A stretch of DNA of 64,000 bases, from the NCBI RefSeq assembly GCF_014649655.1, contig NZ_BMTL01000002.1, positions 186,001 through 250,000 on the forward strand. The letters are read 5' to 3'. The DNA comes from Streptomyces humidus. Its GTDB lineage: Bacteria; Actinomycetota; Actinomycetes; Streptomycetales; Streptomycetaceae. The notes under the pieces were generated by a model that saw only the letters and a list, made by a program, of their open reading frames with translations, was not told the origin of the DNA and did not search any database. A program made the position numbers and the translations under genes. Positions 1-8,138 of this stretch are shown here, one piece after another (positions within the stretch are counted from its first letter, which is position 1; each line of letters starts with the position of its first letter).

Positions 1-2
1 AG

Positions 3-113
3 CATGCGATGGACAACTATCAGCGGCGCGGTTTCAAGCTGTTCGACACCAAGGTCGAGGAGCGGCCCGAGGCGTCCGCGCCGGGCCCGTGGCCGGGGGC
101 CTTCCCCGCCTGA
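3..113 (+). CDS. C-terminal end of a GNAT-like acetyltransferase (5' truncated)
   Basis: The window opens inside a frame that runs 36 codons to a TGA. The visible stretch YQRRGFKLF resembles the Y-x-R-x-GF segment near the end of GNAT N-acetyltransferases and is followed by a Pro/Ala-rich tail. The acetyl-CoA-binding region lies outside the window, so the family call rests on this motif alone. It points the same way as the sulfur genes but is separated from them by a strong hairpin. Confidence 0.4.
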   Translation, partial: HAMDNYQRRGFKLFDTKVEERPEASAPGPWPGAFPA

Positions 114-173
114 GCTGCCGCTCTTACCTGTCCTGGCCTGCACGGACAAGAGGCGCGCAGCCCATGTGATCGA

Positions 174-210
174 GGACACCCTTGTCTCGAAAAGCGAGAC
201 AAGGGTGTCC
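174..210 (+). terminator. Perfect 16-bp hairpin, probable terminator
   Basis: Left arm 174-189 and right arm 195-210 are perfectly complementary around the 5-nt loop AAAAG. There is no T-tract, which is usual for Streptomyces terminators. It lies 60 bp after the upstream gene's stop and before the sulfur leader region, so it probably insulates the sulfur operon. Confidence 0.65.
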
Positions 211-262
211 GCATCTCGGACGAAGCTGGACTGTGTCCAGATCGCCGTGACACGCTTCCGTC

Positions 263-346
263 ATGTCCGGAACTGGAATTGCCTTGGTGAGTCGGCGGCA
301 CGTCGATCTCGGCCGCATGTCCAGCGCCATCTGTCCGGCGAGCTGA
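263..346 (+). CDS. Putative cysteine-containing leader peptide of the sulfur operon
   Basis: This is a 27-residue frame ending before the sulfite reductase gene. It contains the block RRHVDLGRMSSAIC followed by PAS and stop. Short Streptomyces peptides with this Arg/His-Val-Asp-Leu...Arg...Cys pattern are, from memory, annotated as putative leader peptides in front of sulfur-metabolism genes. The only Cys codon is TGT (332-334), a rare codon in this GC-rich DNA, four codons from the end. The start ATG has no strong Shine-Dalgarno; AC(G)CTTCCG-type sequence precedes it. Inference: translation of this frame senses cysteinyl-tRNA or cysteine supply and controls the operon through the structure at 389-431. 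Confidence 0.75.
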   Translation: MSGTGIALVSRRHVDLGRMSSAICPAS

Positions 347-388
347 CGAGCCGCAGCACCGCCGACGTCTCCGCAAGAGCCTCCCGCC

Positions 389-431
389 TGCGCAATGATG
401 CGCACGGTTTTTCCATGCGCCCGTACGCGCA
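389..431 (+). promoter_or_regulatory. Candidate transcription attenuator with alternative helix before sir
   Basis: TGCGCA (389-394) and TGCGCA (399-404) can form a 6-bp hairpin with an ATGA loop. It is followed after CGG by TTTTT (408-412), the layout of an intrinsic terminator, uncommon in this GC-rich DNA. The right arm plus CGG (399-407) can instead pair with CCGTACGCGCA (421-431), giving 5+4 bp with a 2-nt bulge; the two helices are mutually exclusive. It sits 43 bp after the leader stop and 43 bp before sir. This fits leader-peptide-controlled attenuation, but the fold is from hand pairing only. Confidence 0.5.
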
Positions 432-473
432 GGTCAGAGCCGTTTCCCGCCTGTCCCGAAGGACGTATCACCC

Positions 474-2171
474 ATGGCCGCCAACCCGCAGAACCCTGCC
501 GCCGCGACTCCCCGCCGCAAGGTGAGCCGTCACCGCGGCGAGGGCCAGTGGGCCGCGGGTCACTTCACCCCGCTCAACGGAAACGAACAGTTCAAGAAGG
601 ACGACGACGGTCTCAACGTGCGGACACGCATTGAGACGATCTACTCCAAACGGGGTTTCGACTCGATCGACCCCAGCGATCTGCGCGGCCGGATGCGCTG
701 GTGGGGCCTGTACACCCAGCGCAAGCCCGGGATCGATGGCGGCAAGACCGCGATCCTGGACCCGGAGGAGCTGGACGACAGGTTCTTCATGCTGCGGGTA
801 CGCATCGACGGCGGGCGGCTGACCACCGAGCAGCTGCGTGTGATCGGCGAGATCTCGCAGGAGTTCGCGCGCGGCACGGCCGACATCACCGACCGGCAGA
901 ACGTCCAGTACCACTGGATCCGCATCGAGGACGTGCCGGAGATCTGGAACCGCCTGGAGGCGGTCGGCCTGTCCACCACGGAGGCCTGTGGTGACACGCC
1001 GCGCACCATCCTCGGCTCACCCGTCGCCGGCATCGCCGAGGACGAGATCGTCGACGGCACTCCGGCCGTCGAGGAGATCCACCGCCGCATCATCGGCAAC
1101 CCGGCCTTCTCGAACCTGCCCCGCAAGTTCAAGACCGCGGTTTCCGGCTCACCGCTGCTGGACGTGGCGCACGAGATCAACGACGTCGCGTTCGTCGGCG
1201 TGCACCACCCCGAGCACGGTCCGGGCTTCGACGTGTGGGTGGGTGGCGGCCTGTCGACGAACCCGAAGATCGGCGTGCGGCTCGGCGCCTGGGTCCCGTT
1301 GGACGAGGTGCCGGACGTCCACGAGGGCGTCGTCTCGATCTTCCGCGACTACGGTTACCGGCGGCTGCGCAACCGCGCCCGTCTCAAGTTCCTGGTCGCC
1401 GACTGGGGCCCGGAGAAGTTCCGGCAGGTGCTGGAGGACGAGTACCTCGAGCGCAAACTGGTCGACGGCCCCGCCCCGGCCGAGCCGGTCGAGCGTTGGC
1501 GCGACCACGTCGGCGTGCACCGTCAGAAAGACGGCCGTTTCTACGTCGGTTTCGCACCGCGCGTCGGGCGCGTGGACGGCACCACCCTGACGAAGATCGC
1601 CGAACTCGCCGAGGCGCACGGCTCGGGCCGGGTGCGTACCACCGTAGAGCAGAAGATGATCGTTCTCGACATCGAGGAAGCGCAGGTCGAGTCGCTGGTC
1701 GAGGCGTTGGAAGCCCTGGACCTCACCGCCCGGCCCTCTGCCTTCCGGCGCGGCACCATGGCCTGCACCGGCATCGAGTACTGCAAGCTCGCCATCGTCG
1801 AAACCAAGCAGCGCGGTTCAGCGTTGATCGACGAACTGGAGCGCCGTCTCCCGGAGTTCGACGAGCCGCTCACCATCAACCTCAACGGGTGTCCGAACGC
1901 CTGCGCCCGCATCCAGGTCGCGGACATCGGTCTCAAGGGCCAGCTGGTCCTGGACGACCAGGGCCGACAGGTGGAGGGCTACCAGGTGCACCTGGGCGGT
2001 GCACTCGGACTGGAAGCCGGTTTCGGTCGCAAGGTCCGGGGACTCAAGGTCACCTCGGACGAACTGCCGGATTACGTGGAACGTGTGCTGAGGCGGTTCC
2101 AGGAAGAGCGCGAAGACGGCGAGCGGTTCGCCGCCTGGGCTTCGCGGGCCAGCGAGGAGGCCCTCTCATGA
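474..2171 (+). CDS. sir: Ferredoxin-type assimilatory sulfite reductase (nitrite/sulfite reductase family)
   Basis: A 565-residue siroheme/4Fe-4S enzyme that reduces sulfite to sulfide in the cytoplasm with six electrons from ferredoxin. The cluster ligands are visible as Cys431 and Cys437 (CTGIEYC) and Cys473 and Cys477 (NGCPNAC). Tyr80 in WWGLYTQR and Cys172 in EACGD match the Tyr-Cys pair cross-linked in Mycobacterium tuberculosis SirA/NirA, which supports sulfite over nitrite as substrate. Length is normal. The ATG is preceded by AAGGACG. It is the first structural gene after the leader peptide and overlaps the next gene by ATGA. The neighbouring cysH and siroheme chelatase make the sulfite role nearly certain. 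Confidence 0.95.
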   Translation: MAANPQNPAAATPRRKVSRHRGEGQWAAGHFTPLNGNEQFKKDDDGLNVRTRIETIYSKRGFDSIDPSDLRGRMRWWGLYTQRKPGIDGGKTAILDPEELDDRFFMLRVRIDGGRLTTEQLRVIGEISQEFARGTADITDRQNVQYHWIRIEDVPEIWNRLEAVGLSTTEACGDTPRTILGSPVAGIAEDEIVDGTPAVEEIHRRIIGNPAFSNLPRKFKTAVSGSPLLDVAHEINDVAFVGVHHPEHGPGFDVWVGGGLSTNPKIGVRLGAWVPLDEVPDVHEGVVSIFRDYGYRRLRNRARLKFLVADWGPEKFRQVLEDEYLERKLVDGPAPAEPVERWRDHVGVHRQKDGRFYVGFAPRVGRVDGTTLTKIAELAEAHGSGRVRTTVEQKMIVLDIEEAQVESLVEALEALDLTARPSAFRRGTMACTGIEYCKLAIVETKQRGSALIDELERRLPEFDEPLTINLNGCPNACARIQVADIGLKGQLVLDDQGRQVEGYQVHLGGALGLEAGFGRKVRGLKVTSDELPDYVERVLRRFQEEREDGERFAAWASRASEEALS

Positions 2172-2356
2172 GCGAGCGGGCGGCCCCTTTCTACTGCCCT
2201 TACTGCGGCGACGAGGACCTTCGGCCGAGCGAAGCCCTGGAGGGCGTTCACGGTGCCTGGGAATGCGGGGCGTGCAACCGCGCATTCCAGCTGAAGTTCC
2301 TCGGGCTGCTCACCCGGCGCGTTCAGCGGACCGACACGGGAGGGGACCAGACATGA
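2168..2356 (+). CDS. Zinc-ribbon mini-protein of the sulfur operon
   Basis: A 62-residue protein with two CxxC knuckles, CPYC (residues 10-13) and CGAC (33-36), typical of a zinc ribbon or rubredoxin-like fold. It overlaps both sir (ATGA) and cysH (ATGA), so it is translated with them. No enzymatic motif is present. Similar small zinc-ribbon proteins accompany sulfite reductase genes in actinobacteria, but I know of no assigned function. Possible roles are metal or electron handling for Sir or the Fe-S enzyme CysH, or redox sensing; these are inference. Confidence 0.8.
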   Translation: MSERAAPFYCPYCGDEDLRPSEALEGVHGAWECGACNRAFQLKFLGLLTRRVQRTDTGGDQT

Positions 2357-3063
2357 CGGCCATTCAGGAAGCCAGTACGACCGACGAGTTGAAGGCGCTG
2401 GCGGAGCAGGCGGGCCGCGACCTGGAGGAAGCGTCCGCCCTGGAGATCCTCCAGTGGGCGGTGGACACCTTCGGCACGCAGTTCTGCGTGACGTCCTCGA
2501 TGGAGGACGCCGTCGTGGCGCACCTGGCGTCCCGAGCCCTGAAGGGCGTGGACGTCGTCTTCCTCGACACCGGTTACCACTTCCCCGAGACCATCGGGAC
2601 CAGGGACGCGGTGGAGGCCGTGATGGACGTCAACGTCATCACGCTCACCCCGCGTCAGACCGTCGCCGAGCAGGACGCCGAGTACGGGCCCGAACTGCAC
2701 GACCGCGACCCCGACCTGTGCTGCAAGCTGCGCAAGGTGCAGCCGCTGGAGGAGGGGCTCAAGGGCTACCGGGCCTGGGCCACCGGCCTGCGGCGCGACG
2801 AGTCGCCGACCCGGGCGGCCACACCGGTCGTCGGCTGGGACGAGAAGCGGCAGAAGGTCAAGGTCTCGCCGATCGCCCGCTGGACCCAGGACGACGTGGA
2901 CGCCTACGTCACCGAGCACGGCGTGCTGACCAACCCGCTCCTGATGGACGGTTACACGTCGGTCGGGTGCGCACCCTGCACTCGTCGGGTCCTGGAGGGC
3001 GAGGACGCGCGGGCCGGCCGCTGGGCGGGACGGTCCAAGACCGAGTGCGGGCTGCACGGCTGA
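2353..3063 (+). CDS. cysH: Assimilatory adenylylsulfate (APS) reductase
   Basis: A 236-residue PAPS-reductase-family enzyme that reduces adenylylsulfate to sulfite and AMP with thioredoxin. The Cys123-Cys124 pair (CCKLRKV) and Cys206-x-x-Cys209 (CAPC) are the 4Fe-4S ligands that mark the APS-using bacterial type rather than the PAPS-using E. coli type. ECGLH near the C-terminus carries the catalytic Cys232. The start overlaps the upstream stop as ATGA; an open frame extends further upstream but begins inside the zinc-ribbon gene, so it was not used. It supplies sulfite to Sir. Confidence 0.95.
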   Translation: MTAIQEASTTDELKALAEQAGRDLEEASALEILQWAVDTFGTQFCVTSSMEDAVVAHLASRALKGVDVVFLDTGYHFPETIGTRDAVEAVMDVNVITLTPRQTVAEQDAEYGPELHDRDPDLCCKLRKVQPLEEGLKGYRAWATGLRRDESPTRAATPVVGWDEKRQKVKVSPIARWTQDDVDAYVTEHGVLTNPLLMDGYTSVGCAPCTRRVLEGEDARAGRWAGRSKTECGLHG

Positions 3064-3131
3064 CCGCGATGACCGCCGATTCCCCGAACGCCCCCGAACC
3101 CACCCTCACTTCTACGAACCGGGAGAACCAC

Positions 3132-3668
3132 GTGACGACCGGAGCCACCGTCTGGCTCACGGGTCTGCCGAGCGCCGGCAAGACCACCATCGCGTTCGAG
3201 CTGGCCGGCCGGCTGCGCGAGGAGGGCCACCTCGTCGAGGTGCTCGACGGCGACGAGATCCGCGAGTTCATCTCCGCGGGCCTCGGTTTCAGCCGCGAGG
3301 ACCGGCACGTCAATGTGCAGCGCATCGGTTTCCTGGCCGAGCTGCTGGCCCGTAACGGCGTGAAAGCGCTTGTGCCGGTGATCGCACCGTACGCCGACAG
3401 TCGCGAAGCGGTGCGCAAGCGTCACCAGGAAAGTGGAACCGCTTACCTGGAGGTGCATGTGGCCACCCCCGTCGAGGTGTGCTCGGTACGTGACGTGAAG
3501 GGCCTGTACGCCAAGCAGGCGGCAGGCGAACTCACCGGCCTCACCGGGGTCGACGACCCGTACGAGGCGCCCGAGACGCCCGACCTGCGGATCGACTCAC
3601 AGGAGCAGACCGTGCAGGAGTCCGCGGCGTCGGTGTACGCCCTGCTCAGCGAGAGGGGACTGGCATGA
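3132..3668 (+). CDS. cysC: Adenylylsulfate kinase
   Basis: A 178-residue APS kinase that makes PAPS from APS and ATP. The Walker A loop GLPSAGKTT (residues 11-19) and the segment LDGDEIRE are characteristic. GTG was chosen because GGGAGA precedes it at normal spacing and the family core begins at once; an in-frame ATG at 3069 would add 21 non-conserved residues. It overlaps cysD by ATGA. With an APS-type CysH, PAPS is not needed for cysteine synthesis, so CysC probably serves sulfotransferases or limits APS build-up (inference). Confidence 0.93.
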   Translation: MTTGATVWLTGLPSAGKTTIAFELAGRLREEGHLVEVLDGDEIREFISAGLGFSREDRHVNVQRIGFLAELLARNGVKALVPVIAPYADSREAVRKRHQESGTAYLEVHVATPVEVCSVRDVKGLYAKQAAGELTGLTGVDDPYEAPETPDLRIDSQEQTVQESAASVYALLSERGLA

Positions 3669-4606
3669 CGACGATCGTCGCCCAGACCGGGGAGGAGGGC
3701 ACGGTCAGCCCGTACGCCCTGAGTCACCTGGACTCGCTGGAGTCCGAGGCGGTGCACATCTTCCGCGAGGTGGCGGGCGAGTTCGAGCGGCCGGTGATCC
3801 TTTTCTCCGGCGGCAAGGACTCCATCGTCATGCTGCACCTGGCGCTCAAGGCGTTCTCGCCGGCCGTGATCCCCTTCTCGCTGCTGCACGTCGACACCGG
3901 GCACAACTTCCCCGAGGTGCTGGAATACCGCGACCGCGTGGTGGCCGAGCACGGACTGCGGCTGCACGTGGCCTCCGTGCAGGACTACATCGACCGCGGC
4001 GCGCTGAAGGAACGTCCCGACGGGACGCGTAACCCGTTGCAGACGCTTCCGCTGACGGAGAAGATCCAGTCGGAGAAGTTCGACGCGGTCTTCGGCGGCG
4101 GACGTCGTGACGAGGAGAAGGCTCGCGCCAAGGAGCGCGTGTTCTCCCTGCGGGACGAGTTCTCGCAGTGGGACCCGCGCCGGCAGCGGCCCGAGCTGTG
4201 GAACCTGTACAACGGCCGGCACGCGCCCGGCGAGCACGTCCGCGTCTTCCCGCTGTCCAACTGGACCGAGCTGGACGTCTGGCAGTACATCGCCCGTGAG
4301 GGCATCGAGCTCCCCGAGATCTACTTCGCGCACGAGCGGGACGTGTTCCAGCGCGGCGGCATGTGGCTGACCGCAGGCGAGTGGGGCGGCCCGAAAGACG
4401 GTGAAACCGTTGAGAAGCGTCTCGTGAGGTACCGGACCGTCGGCGACATGTCGTGCACCGGCGCCGTGGACTCCGACGCCGTGACGCTGGACGACGTCAT
4501 CGCCGAGATCGCCGCCTCCCGGCTGACCGAGCGCGGCGCGACACGCGCCGACGACAAGCTCTCCGAAGCCGCGATGGAAGACCGCAAGCGCGAGGGGTAC
4601 TTCTAA
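3665..4606 (+). CDS. cysD: Sulfate adenylyltransferase subunit 2
   Basis: A 313-residue ATP-sulfurylase catalytic subunit forming adenylylsulfate from sulfate and ATP; works as a heterodimer with the GTPase CysN. The PP-loop SGGKDS is clear near residue 50, and the C-terminus DRKREGYF is the typical CysD ending. GAGAGGGAC precedes the ATG, which overlaps the cysC stop. CysN follows two nucleotides after the stop. Confidence 0.96.
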   Translation: MTTIVAQTGEEGTVSPYALSHLDSLESEAVHIFREVAGEFERPVILFSGGKDSIVMLHLALKAFSPAVIPFSLLHVDTGHNFPEVLEYRDRVVAEHGLRLHVASVQDYIDRGALKERPDGTRNPLQTLPLTEKIQSEKFDAVFGGGRRDEEKARAKERVFSLRDEFSQWDPRRQRPELWNLYNGRHAPGEHVRVFPLSNWTELDVWQYIAREGIELPEIYFAHERDVFQRGGMWLTAGEWGGPKDGETVEKRLVRYRTVGDMSCTGAVDSDAVTLDDVIAEIAASRLTERGATRADDKLSEAAMEDRKREGYF

Positions 4607-4608
4607 GC

Positions 4609-5940
4609 ATGAGCACCATCACCGCCGAGCCACTCTCGGAAACGACCCTGCTGCGGTTCGCCACCGCCGGCTCCGTCGACGACGGCAAGTCCACCCTGGT
4701 GGGCCGGCTGCTGCACGACTCCAAGTCGATCCTCACCGACCAGCTCGAGGCCGTGGAGCGCGCCTCGGCCGGCCGTGGTCAGGACGCTCCCGATCTGGCG
4801 CTCCTCACCGACGGCCTGCGCGCCGAGCGCGAGCAGGGCATCACCATCGACGTGGCCTACCGCTACTTCGCCACTCCCCGGCGCCGCTTCATCCTCGCCG
4901 ACACCCCCGGCCACGTGCAGTACACCCGCAACATGGTGACGGGCGCCTCCACCGCCGAGCTGACGGTGATCCTGGTCGACGCCCGCAACGGCGTCGTGGA
5001 ACAGACGCGTCGACACGCGGCCATCGCGGCTCTGCTCCGGGTCCCGCACGTGGTGCTCGCCGTCAACAAGATGGACCTGGTCGAGTATCGAGAAACCGTT
5101 TTCGCAGCGATAGCCGAGGAGTTCACGGCGTACGCGAGCGAGCTGGGCGTTCCCGAGGTCACCGCCATCCCGATCTCGGCGCTCGCCGGGGACAACGTGG
5201 TGGATCCGTCGGCGAACATGGACTGGTACGGCGGGCCGACCTTCCTGGAACACCTGGAAACGGTTCCCGTGAGCCATGATCTGGCGCACTGCCACGCGCG
5301 CCTGCCCGTGCAGTACGTGATCCGGCCGCAGACCGCCGCGCACCCGGACTACCGGGGATACGCCGGCCAGATCGCCGCGGGCACGTTCCGGGTGGGCGAG
5401 CCGGTCACGGTGCTGCCGTCCGGCCGTACGTCGACGATCGCCGGCATCGACCTGCTGGGCGAACCGGTCGACGCCGCGTGGACGACCCAGTCGGTGACGG
5501 TGCTGCTCGCGGACGACATCGACGTCTCGCGGGGCGACCTGATCGTGCCCACCAAGGACGCTCCGGCCACCACGCAGGACGTCGAGGCGACCGTGTGCCA
5601 TGTCGCCGACCAGCCGCTGACGGTCGGACACCGCGTGCTGATCAAGCACGGCACCCGCACGGTCAAGGCGATCGTCAAGGACATCCCGTCCCGTCTCACG
5701 CTCGATGACCTGTCCCTTCACCCGCACCCGGGGCAGCTCGCCGCCAACGACATCGGCCGGGTGAAGATCCGTACCGCGGAGCCGCTGCCGGTGGACTCCT
5801 ACGCAGACTCCCGCCGCACGGGCTCGTTCATCCTGATCGACCCGTCCGACGGCACCACGCTCACCGCGGGCATGGTCGGCGAGTCGTTCGCCGCGCCGGA
5901 GCCGGTCAAGGACCCGTCCGACGACGGCTGGGACTTCTGA
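4609..5940 (+). CDS. cysN: Sulfate adenylyltransferase subunit 1 (GTPase)
   Basis: A 443-residue EF-Tu-like GTPase that couples GTP hydrolysis to APS synthesis by CysD. The G1 loop GSVDDGKST, the G3 DTPGH and the G4 NKMD are all present, followed by the beta-barrel domains. There is no C-terminal CysC fusion, in keeping with the separate cysC gene. GAGGGG lies about 10 nt before the ATG. An open frame entering from cysD in the same phase was excluded as out-of-phase read-through. Confidence 0.96.
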   Translation: MSTITAEPLSETTLLRFATAGSVDDGKSTLVGRLLHDSKSILTDQLEAVERASAGRGQDAPDLALLTDGLRAEREQGITIDVAYRYFATPRRRFILADTPGHVQYTRNMVTGASTAELTVILVDARNGVVEQTRRHAAIAALLRVPHVVLAVNKMDLVEYRETVFAAIAEEFTAYASELGVPEVTAIPISALAGDNVVDPSANMDWYGGPTFLEHLETVPVSHDLAHCHARLPVQYVIRPQTAAHPDYRGYAGQIAAGTFRVGEPVTVLPSGRTSTIAGIDLLGEPVDAAWTTQSVTVLLADDIDVSRGDLIVPTKDAPATTQDVEATVCHVADQPLTVGHRVLIKHGTRTVKAIVKDIPSRLTLDDLSLHPHPGQLAANDIGRVKIRTAEPLPVDSYADSRRTGSFILIDPSDGTTLTAGMVGESFAAPEPVKDPSDDGWDF

Positions 5941-5989
5941 ATCGTGAACTCAACCGATTTCTACTCGACGTTCGCGAAGGAGGGCGGCC

Positions 5990-6109
5990 GTGTCGGCAGC
6001 GGCGCCCTCGGGAGCGGGCAGGGCGGAGTGGGCCGATGTGCGCACTGACGTACGCGCACTGCCTGCGCGCCCCGTCCCCCCACGCTCGACTTCGCCCGTG
6101 GGCGGGTAA
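5990..6109 (+). CDS. Possible 39-residue ORF between cysN and ssuA-like gene
   Basis: A GTG start preceded by GAAGGAGGG at 6-nt spacing opens a short Ala/Pro/Arg-rich frame. The ribosome-binding site is better than those of several real genes here. No family is recognised and the composition is that of unselected GC-rich DNA, so this may be a translated spacer or chance. The remaining gap (5941-6203) shows no other feature. Confidence 0.25.
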   Translation: MSAAAPSGAGRAEWADVRTDVRALPARPVPPRSTSPVGG

Positions 6110-6203
6110 TCCCCCGCCCCGGAAGCGACGAAGACCCTCAGCCGATTTCCCGGCCACGACCTGAAAAACCGTGACCGCCGGGCCAACGAGAGGAACCCCT
6201 CCC

Positions 6204-7316
6204 GTGCCTGCCAAACGCTCTGCTTCCCTTCGCCGCGCCGTCGCGGCCGCGGCGGCCCTTCCCCTGCTGACCCTGGCCGCCTGCGGTTACGGGTCGCAGG
6301 CCAAGGAAGACAACGCCAACGAGAAGGTCGCCGCCGGATCGAAGAAGATCGACGGGCTCGACACCGTCAAGATCGGCTACTTCGGCAACCTCACCCACGG
6401 GACGGCGCTGGTCGGTCGTGACCAGGGCATCTTCCAGAAGGCGTTGGGCGCGACCAAGGCCTCGTACGCGACCTTCAACGCGGGTCCCTCCGAGATCGAG
6501 GCGCTGAACGCCGGTTCCATCGACATCGGCTGGATCGGCCCGTCCCCGGCGATCAACGGTTACACCAAGTCCGACGGCAAGAGCCTGCGCATCATCGGCG
6601 GTTCGGCGTCCGGCGGTGTGAAGCTCGTCGTCGACCCGGACAAGATCAAGTCTGTCGGGGACGTCAAAGGGAAGAGGATCGCCACGCCCCAGCTCGGAAA
6701 CACGCAGGACGTCGCGTTTCTGAACTGGATCTCGGAGCAGGGCTGGAAGGTCGACGCGCAGAGCGGCAAGGGCGACGTCACGGTCGTCCGCAGCGACAAC
6801 AAGGTGACGCCCGACGCCTTCAAGGCCGGTTCCGTCGACGGCGCCTGGGTACCGGAGCCGACCGCGTCGAAGCTGGTCGCCGAGGGCGGCAAGGTACTGC
6901 TCGACGAGGCGTCGCTGTGGCCCGACAAGAAGTTCGTGATCACGAACATCATCGTGTCGCAGAAGTTCCTCGCGGAGCACCCGAGAGTCGTCGAGGCCGT
7001 GCTGAAGGGCTCGGTCGAGACCAACAAGTGGATCAACGCCAACCCGGTGAAGGCGAAGGCGTCCGCCAACAGGCAGCTGGAGGCAGACTCCGGCAAGGCG
7101 CTGCCCACGAAGGTCCTGGACCCGGCGTGGGCGTCGATCCAGTTCATCAACGACCCGCTGGCCTCCACGCTCGGCACCGAGGCGGAGCACGCGGTCAAGG
7201 CGGGCCTGCTGAAGCAGCCCGACCTCAAGGGCATCTACGACGTGTCGATCCTGAACAAGGTCCTCAAGGCCGAGGGCGAGTCCGTGGTCGACGACGCCGG
7301 TCTCGGCGCCAGCTGA
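6204..7316 (+). CDS. ABC transporter substrate-binding lipoprotein, sulfonate/taurine type
   Basis: A 370-residue exported lipoprotein of the SsuA/TauA (NMT1-like) family that captures substrate outside the membrane. A basic N-terminus and hydrophobic stretch lead to the lipobox TLAAC with lipidated Cys27. The core begins VKIGYFGNLTHG and contains GSIDIGWIGPSP, the signature of this family. GTG was chosen because GAGAGGA precedes it and it puts the signal peptide at the N-terminus; a GTG at 6171 is less likely. ATPase and permease genes follow. Substrate is inferred from sulfur-operon context; no desulfonating monooxygenase is in the window. Confidence 0.9.
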   Translation: MPAKRSASLRRAVAAAAALPLLTLAACGYGSQAKEDNANEKVAAGSKKIDGLDTVKIGYFGNLTHGTALVGRDQGIFQKALGATKASYATFNAGPSEIEALNAGSIDIGWIGPSPAINGYTKSDGKSLRIIGGSASGGVKLVVDPDKIKSVGDVKGKRIATPQLGNTQDVAFLNWISEQGWKVDAQSGKGDVTVVRSDNKVTPDAFKAGSVDGAWVPEPTASKLVAEGGKVLLDEASLWPDKKFVITNIIVSQKFLAEHPRVVEAVLKGSVETNKWINANPVKAKASANRQLEADSGKALPTKVLDPAWASIQFINDPLASTLGTEAEHAVKAGLLKQPDLKGIYDVSILNKVLKAEGESVVDDAGLGAS

Positions 7317-7349
7317 CCGAATCCGATGAGTTCCCAGGAGGTGACGACC

Positions 7350-8138
7350 ATGGCCACGACCCTCGCCGAGGCCGCCGAGACCGTTGAATCGGTGGAGTAC
7401 GCGGCTCGCCTCGACCACGTCTCGAAGTCCTTCGCGGGACCCGGCGGGCAGCAGCTCGTCCTGGACGACATCACCCTCGACGTCGCTCCCGGCGAGTTCG
7501 TCACCCTCCTGGGAGCCTCGGGCTGTGGGAAGTCCACGCTGCTGAACCTGGTGGCCGGGCTGGACGAACCCACCGCCGGCACCATCACCACGGACGGCCG
7601 TGCCGCGCTGATGTTCCAGGAACACGCGCTCTTCCCCTGGCTGACCGCCGGCAAGAACATCGAACTCGCGCTGAAACTCCGTGGAGTCGCGAAGCCCGAC
7701 CGGCGCGGCAAGGCCGAGGAACTGCTCGAACTGGTCCGTCTGAAGGGCGCGTATCGAAAGCGCGTTCACGAACTTTCCGGCGGTATGCGACAGCGCGTGG
7801 CGATGGCCCGCGCACTGGCGCAGGAAAGCCGACTGCTGCTGATGGACGAGCCGTTCGCGGCTCTGGACGCCATCACGCGCGATGTGCTGCACGACGAGCT
7901 GACCCGGATCTGGGAGGAGACGGGACTGTCCGTCCTCTTCGTCACGCACAACGTCCGCGAGGCGGTGCGGCTCGCGCAACGAGTCGTCCTGCTGTCCTCC
8001 CGGCCCGGGCGGGTGGCGCGCGAGTGGACGGTGGACATCCCGCAGCCGCGCCGGATCGAGGACGCCCCCGTGGCGGAACTGTCCATCGAGATCACCGAAG
8101 TCCTGCGTGGGGAGATCCGCCGTCATGGCCAGCACTGA
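7350..8138 (+). CDS. ABC transporter ATP-binding protein, SsuB/TauB-like
   Basis: A 262-residue ATPase that powers the sulfonate-type importer. It has Walker A GASGCGKST, the ABC signature LSGGMRQR, Walker B LLLMDEPF and the H-loop VTHN. ATG was chosen because AGGAGGTGA stands 8 nt before it; an ATG at 7326 has no such site. The end overlaps the permease gene by 14 nt. No regulatory C-terminal domain is seen. Confidence 0.93.
   Translation: MATTLAEAAETVESVEYAARLDHVSKSFAGPGGQQLVLDDITLDVAPGEFVTLLGASGCGKSTLLNLVAGLDEPTAGTITTDGRAALMFQEHALFPWLTAGKNIELALKLRGVAKPDRRGKAEELLELVRLKGAYRKRVHELSGGMRQRVAMARALAQESRLLLMDEPFAALDAITRDVLHDELTRIWEETGLSVLFVTHNVREAVRLAQRVVLLSSRPGRVAREWTVDIPQPRRIEDAPVAELSIEITEVLRGEIRRHGQH

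Noticed and set aside
174..210. Riboswitch aptamer in the sulfur leader
   Set aside because: It is a single perfect hairpin without multi-helix junction or conserved SAM or cobalamin elements; a terminator explains it.
3069..3131. Upstream ATG start for cysC
   Set aside because: It would add 21 residues with no family match; the GTG at 3132 has GGGAGA and starts at the conserved core.
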